Numbered from the stretch's first letter, positions 38,088 to 50,270 are shown. The stretch: DNA of 64,000 nt from Strobilurus pachycystidiatus (GCA_019915135.1 JAHLMK010000004.1:1674001-1738000), one strand, 5' to 3'. The notes: generated by a model from the sequence alone, not told the origin. Made by a program: numbers and translations.

Positions 38088-38094
38088 ATTTATA
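38088..38094 (-). promoter_or_regulatory. TATA box of hydrophobin B
   Basis: TATAAAT on the minus strand, 73-74 bp from the ATG at 38015, in a context (GCTCGACGAGGACTCC downstream) shared with the A and D promoters. Confidence 0.72.
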
Positions 38095-38806
38095 TGCTTG
38101 AAGCAATCCGAACCTGAACAGTATTCTGTCCATTGTCACTTCCGATGCGCAGGATAGTGAAGCGAACATGAGACCGGGCGATGTCGAAGTGGGGCGCGGA
38201 AACGATTAGAAACGGTGAAGAATGTTCGAAAAAATCAATATCTGTAAAAGTTTCAATATCTCCCGTGTGCTGATGACTACATCATGCGAGGCGGGACGCA
38301 TAGATTGGTTCGCGAGATAGACCTTTGACGTGGAAGACGCGCCGCTTAGGTCATGACAGAATGAATGCTTGAGACAATGTATTGAGAAGACTCCTACCTT
38401 GATCACATCCATCGACATCGCGTCAAAACTTACCCTTTTCCGTAAGGGTCCCTTCTTTGAGATGTCCCGTTTATGTCAATTACCTTGTTGTCCTTTGGTC
38501 ACGGTCTTCCAAACAGGAGAGCATTCATTTTCGTCTAAACATCGGCACTGAGTGGATAGATGGCAGTCCACTGTCGTCACTAATGAGACGTCGAGCTTCA
38601 AAGAGCGGGAACCTGGTGTAGACGGGGAACTCGAGGTCTGGCGCAGTGAGAGGACGTAACCGCTGTTACCGCTCGAGTCGCACGATATGCGATTGGCGCA
38701 TGTACCGAAAACAGCCACGCTTTGAAGCTTGAAGGGGTGTACATTTCGTCTCCGAATCCTCGGATTCAACTGACGAAATGATGACTTGAGTCACTAGTCG
38801 TAGTGT

Positions 38807-39805
38807 TTTGGAGAGACTCAGCACAGCGTATACGCACACGATCCACATGAGGCTATCGTTTTCAGCCGTAGTCAGTCACGTCTTGGAACAACACAAACTG
38901 ATAGCAAACAGTGTCCAGGGCATAACCATATGTGTCTGGAAGACTGCTGGTCAGTCAACTGTACGTGGTTGGAGGCAAAGTAAGACCGGAAATAGCCGAA
39001 GCGCCACTTGCGGCGCATTTCGCCCTAATAGGGTTATGGTCCCGCCACCACCCCGTCGGCCTGGAACAGAATGCCGCTCGATTCGCTAGGACCTGCCCAC
39101 ATCATTATCCGAGGGTCATCCGCAAGTGTAGGCGCAGAAAAAAAACAGTACAGAGGTTGACTTCGTCGGGAAGATCTCTATATGATCAGATGAGTTATAC
39201 CGTCCCGCTGAGCGAGGTAGGGAGTACGAACCGGAGGAAGCTTTTGAATACATTGTCAGACGAACACTCGCGTCGTAGCATATATCCCTCATTCTGAGCG
39301 CGCGTTGATGCTGATGGCAATGCCGTGACATGGAGGGAGGGAGAGGGAAGGTGAGGGAAGGTGACAGTCGTCGCCTCCACGGTCACTGTTGCACTTCTCA
39401 CTACAATTCTGGTGATTATTTACGGCCATACTGAGCTCTAGAAGCTCACATCATGCGGCGCAGAGAAGATAACTCTATCTTGCAGACCCAGTGCCGCTCT
39501 GTTGGCCATTTTTCGACTGCTAGACGGTATCAGATTGAAAGATGAAACCTAAATGCAGTGAAAGTATGCTTCAGATTCAGTATGGAGTCAGCATAAGTAT
39601 TAGGCGTATACGTAGATGTCAAAGCGTGTGATAGTGGCGACTACATTACTACATATAATGCAAGTGAGTGTCCGGGAAAACAAGTGAATCATTAGGCAGT
39701 TGGGTATCAGTCCGTTACAATGAAAAAAGAAAGCATAGGCGCGCGCGTAAGAGAAAGGAAAGGGAAGTGGTGGGAAGTGTCGTCACAAATGGCGTCGGTT
39801 ACCCC
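38807..39805. repeat. Partial third repeat unit and 3' flank of the DUF4112 gene
   Basis: From about 38807 to 39115 the sequence copies the A-B spacer module again (compare 36900-37245), here without a hydrophobin gene after it. It then becomes unique, with a purine-rich stretch (GGAGGGAGGGAGAGGG) near 39330-39360. No gene is seen. Confidence 0.55.
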
Positions 39806-40694
39806 TCACGCAGGTTTGCTTGGATTCGCATTAGCATCGACGTTCTCCACGAACCGTCCCCGCTCTCCGGCCTCTGGTGCTTTCCTGGATCGCAACCAAG
39901 AGAAAGTGCTCTTCCCACTGCTCTTCCCGCTGCTCGTTGTGTTTGTACCGGAAGATGACGCACTATTGGGAGCTGCCGGGGGGCTGCCCGTCGCTAGGAC
40001 TTCGCCGGGCGCTTTCCCAGAACCAGGCTTTACCTGCTTCGCGTCAGACTCGGTGACGCCCTGGGCAACGGTCTTGCCTTTGTGTGACGAGCCACTCGCC
40101 ACAACAGCCTCGGGGTTCTTCCCAGCTTGTTGGAGCTTGATGAGCTCCTCGCCACGGATGCGGAGGAACTCTTCAAGGAGAGCCGCATTACGCGAGTTGG
40201 CCTTCCATGCGGCGAGCACGAAGTCGCCGGCGAGGGGCACGAGGCCGACACCTGCGCTGACTGCATTGTTGACGAGCATCTGGCGGAGGAGCCAGCCGGG
40301 AATATCTGCCTGGCGCGCTTTGCGCACGACAAGGGTATAGTTGAGGATCACGTCTATGACGTCTCCAGCGCCAGGGATCATGCCAATCCAGAAAGTCCAG
40401 CCGACACGGAAACCACAGAGCGACATGCCCTTGTCGAGGTAGTGAGCCCGTCGCTGGATGGATTTCAGAATCTTGGCATCGCGGGCTGACAAGCCAGGAG
40501 GAATCTCGCGCTGATGAAAAGAGGCTGGTCAGTGGGCCGAAAGAGCGGAGAGACAATTAACATGCCTTTCTGCGCTTCTTCCTGCCTTTGGCGTCGGTGT
40601 ACTCCTCGTACAGCGGATCGACAGGCGCATAGCGCTCCATGTGCTTTGCAAAGAGCTTCTGGCCAGCTTTGTTGAGGAGTTTGTTGGCCGACAT
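39806..40694 (-). CDS. DUF4112 membrane protein
   Basis: A conserved fungal and bacterial family of unknown role, often named PH-domain-containing by similarity. Two exons. Exon 1 from ATG 40694 encodes MSANKLLNKAGQKLFAKHME and ends in a KKRRKR cluster. Exon 2 has the DUF4112 core: HYLDKGMSLCGFRVGWTFWI, GMIPGAGDVIDVILNYTLVV, ADIPGWLLRQMLVNNAVSAG and VGLVPLAGDFVLAAWKANSR with two or three hydrophobic helices. A long Ser/Thr/Gly-rich tail ends NANPSKPA. About 275 aa. The gene is divergent from the F-box gene, 248 bp away. Confidence 0.85.
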
Positions 40695-40942
40695 GGTGGT
40701 GGTAAGAGAAAGAGAAAGAATGGAGTGCGTGCTATTCTTACCATTTGGCTCCGCTCATTGAGGTGACGTCGCGATGATCATCGCAGCCACATGGCAGCTC
40801 GGAGATCGGACCGTTGTACCGGATTACTCCGATCTTGAACTTTGCCTGAGTTGCACCCTCCTGCACGACCACGACACTCATATGTGAGATTGCTTTCCGC
40901 GAACTGTTCCAAGGCAAGAAAATCTGAACGATTTACCTTAGG

Positions 40943-42110
40943 ATGGCTGATCTGCTGTCTCTCTTCCCTCAAGAACTTTTAGACAGCATCATCGATTGCC
41001 TCGATGATGACAGGCAGACCATGAAGGCGTTGTCGCTCGTCTGTCGCGCTTTCCGGCCACACGCTGTCGCCCTCCTATTCTACGAACTTGACGTCAAGAG
41101 AACTCTCTACTCTCCTGCCCGGTGGGCAAAGTTTCACCAAATGTGCCTCGCGTCGCCACAAATTCCACAGACCTTTCGCAAACTGCGTCTATCCGTCTTC
41201 TTCATCGAACAGGGCGGTGGGAAGGCCGTTCTTGTCCTGCGCTTGCTCTCCAGCATCGAAAACCTTGTTCTCGGTGTCACGCCCCCACAAAACCTGTCTC
41301 CATATCTCAAGTCTGCGTTGGTCTGCATGCCCGTTGTTTCCGTTACGATCGAGGTTATGCATATAAAATCCAAGGCAGAATTTTTCAAGTTTTTGAACGA
41401 GTGCACGCCCGGCGCGAAAGCTCTGGTGCTCGATAGAATCACCTGCTCGCATGAGCCAGAGACATCTAAACCGATAAATCGCGCATGCGCATTGGAGAAG
41501 ATCGAGGTTCTGTGCGCGCGGCCGATCACGCAACTTCTTGACGCGGTGGCGGAAGAGTGCCTAGGATCCCTGGACGCGCTACACACCCTCAAGCTTGGAT
41601 TGCAGTACTATGGTGACCCGGCTTTTGGACGCCTAATAGACGTACAATCAGTCAGAGCAGTGAATCTGGCGCCGAAACGATGTAAGAATCTTCGATTCTT
41701 ATCAACAGGTCACTAATGTTTGTGTTCCAGATATTCCTCCAGCGCCTATGGTCAGCAATCCTTCTTGTATCCACCACCTTCACGACATGGTCCTGCACGT
41801 AGACACCCTGCCCTGGTTGTTGAGCTGCCTATCCATTCCGCCACCTCGCTCGTCGTCTATCCGAAAGATTCTCATCAATTTAGCGCAATACGCGCATGAA
41901 CAACCGAAATTCATCGCAGAATGGGGTCAATTGGACAGACTACTTTCTGAACCGCACATGCGTGCTCTGCACACGGTGGAATTGTGGCGTTGTCAGGCTG
42001 ATGATTGGAACGAGATACAGATCCTATGTCCCCGACTGACTGCGAGTGGTGTTTTCAAGCGCCATGAGCGCACCACCAGACGTTCTGGAAATGGGTCGAG
42101 GGGGCCTTGA
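40943..42110 (+). CDS. F-box protein
   Basis: F-box proteins select targets for SCF ubiquitin ligases. Two exons, 40943-41681 and 41731-42110, give 372 aa. The F-box is at the N terminus: LSLFPQELLDSIIDCLDDDR then MKALSLVCRAFRPHAVALLF. The rest is Leu-rich with the alternating strand-helix pattern common in Agaricomycete F-box families (RLLSSIENLVLGVTPPQNLS, LDALHTLKLGLQYYG, MRALHTVELWRCQADDWNEI), but no regular LRR or WD repeat is obvious. The intron at 41682-41730 is needed to avoid a stop. The substrate is unknown. Confidence 0.78.
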
Positions 42111-43349
42111 TGTTCACTGGTAAGATGCTGTTCATTTAATGCCGGATCGGCTTACAGATAGGTGTCTGTGTATACCTTTCTCTTTTGTAACCATAGGAAT
42201 CGCGATAATTTGTCAAATTACGGTCCAGTCTCGTCGAGGGTCGGTGGTGATTTTTGGTATGGACTCTTCTTCCATTCTTTGCGACTCGCGGCATTGGGTG
42301 ATGCCCATCAGAAGGTACTCAACTTCGTCTAGTGCTTCACTCTATGGCCTAATGCGCTGCTATCAGGTTTTGCTGTGATATCGCTGTGCTGAATGTCTGA
42401 TTCTTACATCTTTCTGTCGAGATCCTTTTTCGTCTTCATCCTCACAGGCCGGACATACGTATCCAGCATCAACAGAGGCCCGAGCCGAGTTCGCGATCTT
42501 CGCTTCAACATTGGATGGGTGTCCCCGTCCCTAGATCAGTCCGTTCATCCTCCCTCATTCCTCATTCTCCCGGCAGACGTCAAAAGGTTCCGAGGTATGT
42601 ACGAATCAATTTCTGTTAGAGTTAGAATGAGCCTTATTGACCCGGAAATGCACTGCGACGTCAATTTGAAGGCTGACTGCGTAAACAGTCCCTTCATTCG
42701 CCGGATTTTCTGAATGTAACATAGGTCACCCTGAGCCTCAGTGGATGTAAATTGAGCTGTACTGTTTACTACGTTCTATCGACGACTCATAGTAGTGCTC
42801 TGGTCCGGAGAGATTAGAGAGAGGGTTATATCCTTGTCTACTATGCAGTACACCTTCGATCAGCTCGCAGCGAGCGTGCTCGCTTTACAGTTCCTCCAAC
42901 TTCCACGCGAGTTCGATAGCCTTTGAATCTTGATACACCGTCGCATGCTTGCTGTGTTCTGCGGCGTATCTTTGGACCGACGTGAGTCCACAACACTTTG
43001 ATACCCGGCCCGGCTTGGGACTGCCGCCAGCGCTGAGCGCTGAATCCTGGCTGAATCAAACAATGACATCGACGTGGGCCGATGATCCTCCTTTGTTTAC
43101 TGATTGTGCTAACGATGGCCATCGTGGAAATGAAGTCAGACTCAGAGGCATTTATCTGAGGCCGACCCTGCCCGTTACGCTGGTTTTGCGCAGATTCATC
43201 TATCTTCCGTGAATCTCATGACGCTGTTTGCGTCCGGCACGACTTTACACCGCCACGAGTATAACAGCCAGAGGATGCATGGTACTTTACCACAGTTCCC
43301 TTTCACTTTCTGCCTTTTCAATCCGAACAGTGACAGCACAAGCTAATCG
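42111..43349. other. Intergenic region, no supported gene
   Basis: About 1.24 kb between the F-box and cyclin genes, both plus. Frames at 42139-42378, 42393-42713 and 42949-43212 are short, rich in Arg, Ser and Cys and unlike known proteins. It should hold the cyclin promoter. Confidence 0.35.
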
Positions 43350-44301
43350 ATGGATTGCTCCATGTACGCGCCTCCGGATTTCAGCTCGTCCTCTGGATCG
43401 AGCTACGATTCCGACGAATGTCATCCGGCGTCGCTCGCAAAAACCAGTTCGCACAGTTTAGAGCTCCTGCAGATGGTAGAGCTCCAAATGAGCCCACAAA
43501 TCATCGGTATGCGCACCATAGACGCGTCCTTTCAACTTGAAATTCTGACATGATTCCTCAGCGTATCTTGTCGATCGCGTCTCGGAGTGTGTTGAATTTG
43601 CCATGGCGCGTTCGGAGGCTGTACATCGACATGGAAAACACCATGTCGAGTTTGAACGCAGTCCCGAGTTTACGAACTTCGCCACGGATGTGATGACCCG
43701 CGCGGAGGTATCGACGCCTGTGGTACTGGCGGCGCTCGTCTATCTAGACCGCGCACGACCACATCTTCAGATCGCCTTGAATGAATGGGCTTGCGAACGG
43801 GTCTTTCTAGGCGCCATAATTCTGGCATCCAAGGTCAGTTCCCGCCTCTTGGGCTTGCAAGTAATGATTGCTGACTCGACTGGCATGTAGTACCTGAACG
43901 ATTCGACACTCAAAAACTCCCACTGGGCATTATGCACCGGTGTCTTTGGGAAACGAGATATCTCACGCATAGAGCGCGAGTTGCTCGATGTCCTCGACTA
44001 CGAGCTGCAGGTCACCGAGAGTGATCTGATGAGCCACCATGCTGGGCTATGGGCGTATCTCTCAGATACGGCCATGTCCTCTCCCTTGGATCTTTTTGTA
44101 CCCGACCTTGCGCCTTCAAGTCCATCCTCTTCCGAAGGCTCATCATCCCCTCGAACACCGTCGACTCCTTCCTACGATGCACATCACAAGCATCATCATT
44201 CATTGCGATATCATCGCGGGAAATTACACGACTTGCTCAAGTCATTCCCGATACCACCCATACACCGACTTCACTTGCATGTGCCCGCCCGACACGCATA
44301 G
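43350..44301 (+). CDS. Pcl/Pho80-type cyclin
   Basis: Cyclins of this class activate a Pho85-type kinase in cell-cycle, polarity or phosphate control. Three exons (43350-43506, 43562-43833, 43891-44301) give 279 aa. After a Ser-rich start the cyclin box runs IIAYLVDRVSECVEFA, FTNFATDVMTRAEVSTPVVL, AALVYLDRARPHLQIALNEW, CERVFLGAIILASKYLNDST then LKNSHWALCTGVFGKRDISR and IERELLDVLDYELQVTESDL. This is the Pcl1/2-like pattern (the LNDST-KN-HWA region). The C terminus is Ser/Pro/His-rich. PCL1 or PCL2 cannot be assigned without alignment. Confidence 0.87.
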
Positions 44302-44742
44302 ATCCTACCGGACCAAGACCCTGTTATTCATAGTTTATCTTACGCAGTTATTCTAGATAGGTTTGTAATTTGCTCTCTGAGTATCTGTAATGGCGATGTA
44401 TAGTGAAGAATGATACTTGTGGCCAAGACGAAGCAAAAGATACGACTGGGCCGAGAGAATTGATATGCAGCCACAAATGCGGCACGCTTGGCTAGCGCCG
44501 GCGGGGACTCGGAGTCCAAACTCAGAAACTGGGCCAAGTACACACCAAGGATTGTCTGGGTCGTCGTCACCATCCAAATCGACCTGACTGCTTCTGATGT
44601 TCGGAGTCAGTCGCAATCACATCGTCGGCCAAGGGACAGGAAATCAGGAATCCTATTGTTGAAGATGAGTAGTCAGTGAAATTGCCGTATGTGCTACAAA
44701 TAAGTTAGGATTAGATGACGGATAGTCTATTATGTAGATACT
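44302..44742. other. Convergent 3' ends of the cyclin and PET127 genes
   Basis: The two stops face each other 441 bp apart. Only 3' UTR sequence is expected and nothing else is seen. Confidence 0.35.
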
Positions 44743-47700
44743 TTATGTCGACGAAGAGGAATCCTTTGGAGGAGCTTCTTCATTTTCGACTTTTGGCTGC
44801 ACCTCTTCATCGACGGTGGGATCCTCCTTACAGGAAGCCTCCACCGTTCCCGTTTCCTGGACAGCCTCAGCTTCCTTAACCTCTATCTCCAATTCCCGAA
44901 TTTCTGCCACCTCGTCGATTACCTCCACTGATCCAGTTTCGGCAGGGCTTTCCTGTAGCAACGTCTCTGGTTCCAGCTCTGTCTTGACCTCTGGCTCTTG
45001 GAACGCATCCCGTGGCGCATTCGACTCCGGTTCGTCATTCATTGCCAAAGCATCCGCTTTAGCAGAGGACGACTTCTCCACCTCCACATCATACCCAATC
45101 TTGATGTTTGGCACCGGGACGGCAGAAGTCGCTGCTTCCGCTACGCTTCCAAATGCATCCCACTGTACGGCCTTCTCCAGCGCCTCTGCCTTCTTTGCTG
45201 AAGCCTGCGCCCGGTCTAGCTGGAGCTTCTCCAAAAACTTCTTCTTCTCCAAAGCCGCCTGCTCATCGAACTCCTCTCCAACCACAAAGACCGGCAAACC
45301 CTCTTCTTCCTGTTCGCGCTTCCTGGTCTTCAGCCTCCCTTCCTGTGCCAACTGGCGTAGCGCCGTGACCATGGCATCAGGTTCAGCGAAGTAGGCCGTG
45401 AAGAACTCGGGATCCGTGATCATCGCCTCCGGGTTGGACGTGCCCCCGAAGTTGAGGTTGTTCCACCACTCCATGATAGCCTCGAGCGTAACACCGTCAG
45501 GTAGAGACAGAGGCCGGAATTTGCGCTTCATGGCACCGTCAAGATCTTTCCGTACTTTGGCCTCGACAGTATGGTCGCGTTCCGCGATGTTGTAAGCGAT
45601 TGACCCTACACAACGTGAGTTATCTCAACCAGTGAAGAAGGATGTTGAGCTTACAAGGTGCGTTTGAATACATGCAGTGGCGTCCAGTGGGCCCTTCTGT
45701 GTCGCCGAGATAGTGACGGACGGTTATCACGAGCTCTTTGAGAGGCTTGGGTTCTTCGCTGTGCCACTCGGCGGGCTCAACCCAGGCATGGAGAATGGCG
45801 CCTGGCTCGGGCGTTTCGAATGTACACTTGACAGACTGTGAAAGCTTTGTGAAACCATGAGGAAGAGACATTGGATCAGCAACTAACCTCTCCAGGGAAG
45901 CAGCTAACCGCCCGGTCCGCGATAGCCTCCATCAAACCGACGCACTTGTTGAAGACGCGTTCACCAACATTCTCGTGCCCGTTTCCAAACAGGTAGTTGT
46001 CCATTTCCTCAAGGGATACGTATTGGAAGCCAAACATCCGGTCCGTATTGTGATACGCGACGAACACGCCGTCCATGTTACCGATTCGTACTTGGAAGCT
46101 TGAAGATGTTAGTACTACATCACCAGCGACTCACGAAAAGAAGGACAAACCTGTATTTCAAGAACGCAGAACGAACCAGATCGTAGAACTCTTTCTCGAA
46201 GCTGTTTGACGGGCCATGGAGCTTGTCAATGAGATATCCGGAGTTGTTCTACAGCAAGGCCATCAACTCGTTGGGACGAGCGAATCTTGAGAGAAATAGA
46301 CGGACCTCGAAGTTCAGGAGATCCATGCGAATGGACAACGATGCTCGGGTCTTGATGTCGAATACACCGGTGCCAGGCAAGCGATGATCTTGACAATCGA
46401 GCTGCGATCGCATGACAAACTTTTGCGACTGCACGGAGGCTTGAGTAGATGCTCCCAGCATAGTTACAACAAAACATACCTTGGAAAACCTGAAGGCATC
46501 ACGCAATGATCCATCTTCCGGTTCTGCGGTACCCACTGGTCCGCCGTTCCTCATGAAGTCCGAAAATTCCTCCTTGTCAGTAGTGAGATACTTCTCCAAC
46601 AAAGTTCCCTAGGAAAGCGTCGGCAAAGTTCTTCTATCGTATCAAAAGAAACGAACCATCCACGTCAAGACGTTCTTCTCCGCCTTCATATCCGAAAGAC
46701 TATCGATGGCATATCGGCCGTCCTTGTGGTTGAAGACGACAGTAGTGGGCATTCGCTGACCGGGAGTGAAATTTCTTGCCTGACATACATCTCTTTAGTT
46801 GCCTCGTGAAGACCAAAAAAGGATGCAAACCTCTGTACTGAAGCCGGCGATGAATTTAGTAACGTTCACTGGCTTGTGCGCCGAGATTAGGAAGTAGATG
46901 TGTGATAGCATTCCGGATAGAGAAGAAGTCGAGCCTGCGTAAGTCCGGTCTTCTCGTTGGGCAAGTTCCCATAGTTCCTTGATGAGAATGGCGGACTGTC
47001 AGAATAGAAGGGAGATAGCAGGTACTACTCACTTCATCGCGAGAACTGCTCGTGAACCCAGGAAGCTTCTCGAACGCGAAATCTGTCACTTTCGGAATGG
47101 ATTGTACAGTGGGTGTAAAATTGAAGACACCGGACCGAGGATCTTGAAGCCAGTGGATACCTGGACTGTGATTGCTGTGAGACGCGCGAAGCTGCAGAAA
47201 AGAGGTGGAGCACACTTGAATAGAACGCGATCCAAACCGTGCGCCAACTTGGCAACGGGTCTCTGCTCTGCTATGGGTGTGATGTCTGTCTTGGGTCAGT
47301 ATGCATGCGTTTGAGGCTCGTCAGATCGGGCATACCCTTCAACGTCGGCTCTCTAGTATGGAGCACATAACCATCGGCGGCGTTGACCAACGGGCCTAGT
47401 TTCGTAAGCTGGTTCGCCAGGAAAGAAGCCCTTTGCTGGGCGATTTCCGCTTTGGAGAGTACAGGACGGACTCCAGTCGTCGGCTGTGCACCCGTTGAAG
47501 ACGGTTCTAGCCAAATCTTAGAAAGATGACAAGAGTAACAAACTCAACACGCACTCAGTGTCCTCCTGTACGGTTTGTGCGCGGTACTGGCAACCTTGAG
47601 CACCTTTTGGCCCTTGATGGTCATCATCGGTTTCGGCGACGGCGATGGCGCCGCCACCACCTTCTTCTTCTCCTTTGCCTTCTTGGGCTTCACGGATGGA

Positions 47701-48038
47701 GCCACCGTGACAGCCGTCGATTCAGCCGCCGGCTCCGACGCGTCCTTCGGCAGAGCGTGCTGTTCCTGCGTCTTTTTCTTGAGGCTGGCTATCTTGTCCA
47801 GGGTTCCAAGGAGAGTGGTCGTCATTTGTTCATAATGCTTCGAGCCTTCCGCCGAGGCTAGCCGCGCACGAGCTTTTTGATCCTTCCTCTTTCTGGACTT
47901 GGAGATGCGCGGCGGCGGCGGAGTGGAAGGTCCAGCATCTTTCGCCTCCGTGACCGCCGCTGCCGCTGCCCCGAGGGCCCGGCGCCCGAGAATGGACGAA
48001 GAGGTGGCAACGACGTGCTTAACGCGTAGAAGGGACAT
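44743..48038 (-). CDS. PET127: Pet127-like mitochondrial RNA-processing protein
   Basis: Pet127 is a mitochondrial membrane-associated protein needed for RNA 5' processing and turnover in yeast. The N terminus (ATG 48038) is basic and Ser/Ala-rich (SLLRVKHVVATSSSILGRRA), a plausible presequence, followed by a Lys-rich low-complexity part. The conserved core spans several exons: GPLVNAADGYVLHTREPTLK, NPGIHWLQDPRSGVFNFTPT, FAFEKLPGFTSSSRDE, HKDGRYAIDSLSDMKAEKNV, GTGVFDIKTRASLSIRMDLL, FEKEFYDLVRSAFLKYRFQV, RIGNMDGVFVAYHNTDRMFG, FQYVSLEEMDNYLFGN, and MEWWNNLNFGGTSNPEAM near the end. After the core comes a coiled-coil/Glu-rich tail (KKKFLEKLQLDRAQ then a long acidic stretch) ending KDSSSST. About 950 aa, longer than yeast Pet127 (800) because of both ends. 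Confidence 0.88.
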
Positions 48039-48772
48039 AATGAGAGAATTAGCAGGAAATCTAGTGAAAGCGTCAAGATGAGAAAGGCATGGGCTTTCAA
48101 GTGACGCACTTTGGGCATTCCACCACTCTTCACACCAGCCAGAACCCAAGAGATACGGCAAGGCGGGAATAAATGGACCTGAGAGTGACAGAGAGGAAAA
48201 AAGGTAAGACACGTGCTACGTGTCGAGGTTAGGGCTCCCAATTGAGACGTCGGGCCGATAGGCCGACAAGAGCTTGCAAGAAACTAAGGTCAATCTTCAG
48301 CACCGTCCCAATAAGAGAACCTCAAAGCCATTTTGGCTACAGCGAGACAAGCTCAAACAGAGGTTGAACAGCAGATACTGTACTAAGATAGGCAAAACAT
48401 GTACTCAGTTCCATCCCCGTACACGACAAGTATCCTACGAATTCATCGAAAGTGACGCGACTCGTAACGTCCTAGACAGCTACACAAATGTAATAGGAGG
48501 TACAGCCGAAGGACCTCGGTTGAGAACGGCCCAGTTATCAATGCTGCAGACGAATTGAGGATCGTTCTGCTGCTCTCGTTCGATTGAGGTGCAAGACCTT
48601 TTGAAGTGACCACCATGACCAGGATATATGTAAACAACGAACCGGAGAAGAATCGAGCAAGAGAATAATCTGCGACTTAGTGTAAGCAAAATTGGAACCT
48701 ATCGAACAAGCCATCTCAGCATGCTTCCCGATACTGCAACAACACTTGATGCGGCATGGTACTAATACCGCT
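48039..48772. other. Intergenic, PET127 promoter
   Basis: About 730 bp between the PET127 start and the RPN13 stop. Overlapping short frames on both strands show no recognisable product. No RNA signal is seen. Confidence 0.35.
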
Positions 48773-49803
48773 TCAATCCGTATCCATTCTATCCTCGGTA
48801 TTCTGCTCTTCCGCCTGCTCCTGTACCGCTCGCAAGAACGGTCCAATCCCCGTTCCCGCCTCCTCCGGAAGACCCAAGCCCCGGACGAGACCGCCCAACA
48901 GTCCAGTACGCAATGCTTGATCGAAATTGGAAACCGCGGCACGGAATTGCGGCGAACTAGAGGGAGGAAATATTAGACTTTGAATGCAACTTGAGAGAAA
49001 TCATAGAAACACACTTGATGATGCGTTCAACGGCTTCAGCAGAGGGCGGAGTAGGTAGATCAGGCGGCAAGTGAGGGAACAGAGTGGATATCAATTGCGG
49101 ATGCGTCGTGAAAAGCGGGGTAATATTGGCGGGAGTGAGAATGTCGGAGAGAGATATTTCAGGAATGGACTGTGACTGGTTATTTCCGGCCATCTGGGTG
49201 AGAATTGAAGACAGCTGCTGGATTTGCTCTGGGGTTGCTTGGAAGGTGGATGGGTTTGACCTGTTACGAGCTGATGAATGATAGTCTCGTTGTAATTTCT
49301 TGGACGACGTACGAAGAAGAAGCCTGCGCGGAGGTCGATGCCTCGGACGAGGTGGAGGCCCAGTTGAGAGTGTACTCGGGATCCTCGAGCAGGCCGTTGA
49401 CATTGCGAAGGAACTCGTCATCGCGGGCCGACGAGGCATCTTGCATCCAGAACTATGGCGGCGTTCATCTCTGAAAAGTTGACGTGAAGATGTGGCTTAC
49501 AAAGTGCCTTTGATCAGACGACGAGAACTTGAGGACATATGTTCTGCCCGACGCCTTGACCAATGTGGCGTCCGAAGGGAACAGGATGAGATCCTGTTTC
49601 GGATGAGAATTGCTCGCAGAAAGAAGGCTTGAGCTGACCTCTTCGACCGTGCCGGTCGTTCTGTTCTTCCACATGAAATGCAACAGGTCGTCCTCGCCAT
49701 GGACAATCTGGATGGCGCCCTTGGTCGCGACTGGGTCGACAAAGTTGGTGTCGCCTCTGCGGAAGGCGCGGCCAGCCTTGAAAGCGAGCAATACTTCGGC
49801 CAT
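48773..49803 (-). CDS. RPN13: Rpn13/Adrm1 proteasome ubiquitin receptor
   Basis: Rpn13 sits on Rpn2 in the 19S cap, binds ubiquitin with its Pru domain and, through its C-terminal DEUBAD domain, binds Uch37-type deubiquitinases. The Pru domain is clear from ATG 49803: LLAFKAGRAFRRGDTNFVDP, GAIQIVHGEDDLLHFMWKNR, DLILFPSDATLVKASGRTYV, LKFSSSDQRHF and FWMQDAS. A low-complexity linker follows, then the DEUBAD: EISLSDILTPANITPLFTTH, PQLISTLFPHLPPDLPTPPS and, in the last exon, SPQFRAAVSNFDQALRTGLL then VRGLGLPEEAGTGIGPFL. It ends EDRMDTD. About 285-290 aa with three or four introns. Presence of the DEUBAD matters because budding yeast Rpn13 lacks it. Divergent from SCOC by only 99 bp. Confidence 0.92.
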
Positions 49804-49902
49804 TTGGAGGGCGATGTATGTGGTATCTAGTTAAGTAGAGGATACAGTTCGCGACGCGTCACCTGCATTTCAAACTCCGCTTTCCTATTTCGTACCATCA
49901 CC
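49804..49902. promoter_or_regulatory. Very short divergent promoter, RPN13 and SCOC-like
   Basis: Only 99 bp separate the two start codons, so both transcripts have short 5' UTRs and must share promoter elements. No TATA box seen. Confidence 0.55.
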
Positions 49903-50270
49903 ATGTCATTCGCCTTCGACGAGGCGTCTGGTTCTGCCTGGGAGCCTGCACCTCAGGCTGGAGATATTGTCAAAGACGCCCTTAGGAAAGAGCAATTACT
50001 GAAGTCGGTCCTTTCCCGACCTCAATTGTTCCAGTTTGAACCAACCTTGTATATTTCAGAGAGATTGCTGCATCTCAGAACGATCTTCGGAGTGCGTAGC
50101 ACTTCACTGCGAAAAATTCACCAGATACTGAGGAAAGTGAAGCGTTGTATACCCGCGTGCAATCCGTCCAGAAAGAGGTCGAGAAGCTCACATCTGGGAA
50201 TGGGACACTCCAGATGTACATCGACAACTTGACTGTACAGATGGCCAAGAGGCGAGGAAACGAGCGCTAA
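49903..50270 (+). CDS. SCOC/Slo1-like short coiled-coil protein
   Basis: Short coiled-coil proteins of this type bind Arl GTPases at the Golgi and act in traffic and autophagy. Three exons (49903-50003, 50060-50091, 50125-50270) give 92 aa. After an acidic N terminus (MSFAFDEASGSAWEPAPQAG) one coiled coil runs to the end: DALRKEQLLKEIAASQNDLR, ALYTRVQSVQKEVEKLTSGN and TLQMYIDNLTVQMAKR. The last two match SCOC's heptads and its GQYIENLM-type signature. Exon 2 is only 32 nt. An intron-less reading would end in an unrelated frame at 50232, so the splices matter. In animals SCOC is an Arl effector; an ARL8-like gene is 20 kb away in this window, which may be coincidence. Confidence 0.75.

Larger units (their letters stand above)
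35637..38806. repeat. Left arm of a large inverted repeat (hydrophobin duplication)
   Basis: About 3.2 kb repeated in reverse orientation at 50752-53850. It contains hydrophobins A and B and their flanks. Matching landmarks, read against the other arm: the 3' flank of A (35640-35760 against 53720-53845), the A-B spacer (36510-37330 against 52170-52990), gene B (37500-38120 against 51400-52010), and the 38500-38805 stretch against 50752-51010. Homology ends at ACTAGTCGTAG. Identity is high but not complete, with small indels. Within the arm, units A and B are themselves tandem copies. Confidence 0.85.

Noticed and set aside
39720..40340. 206-codon plus-strand frame opposite DUF4112
   Set aside because: It is the antisense of a well-supported conserved domain.
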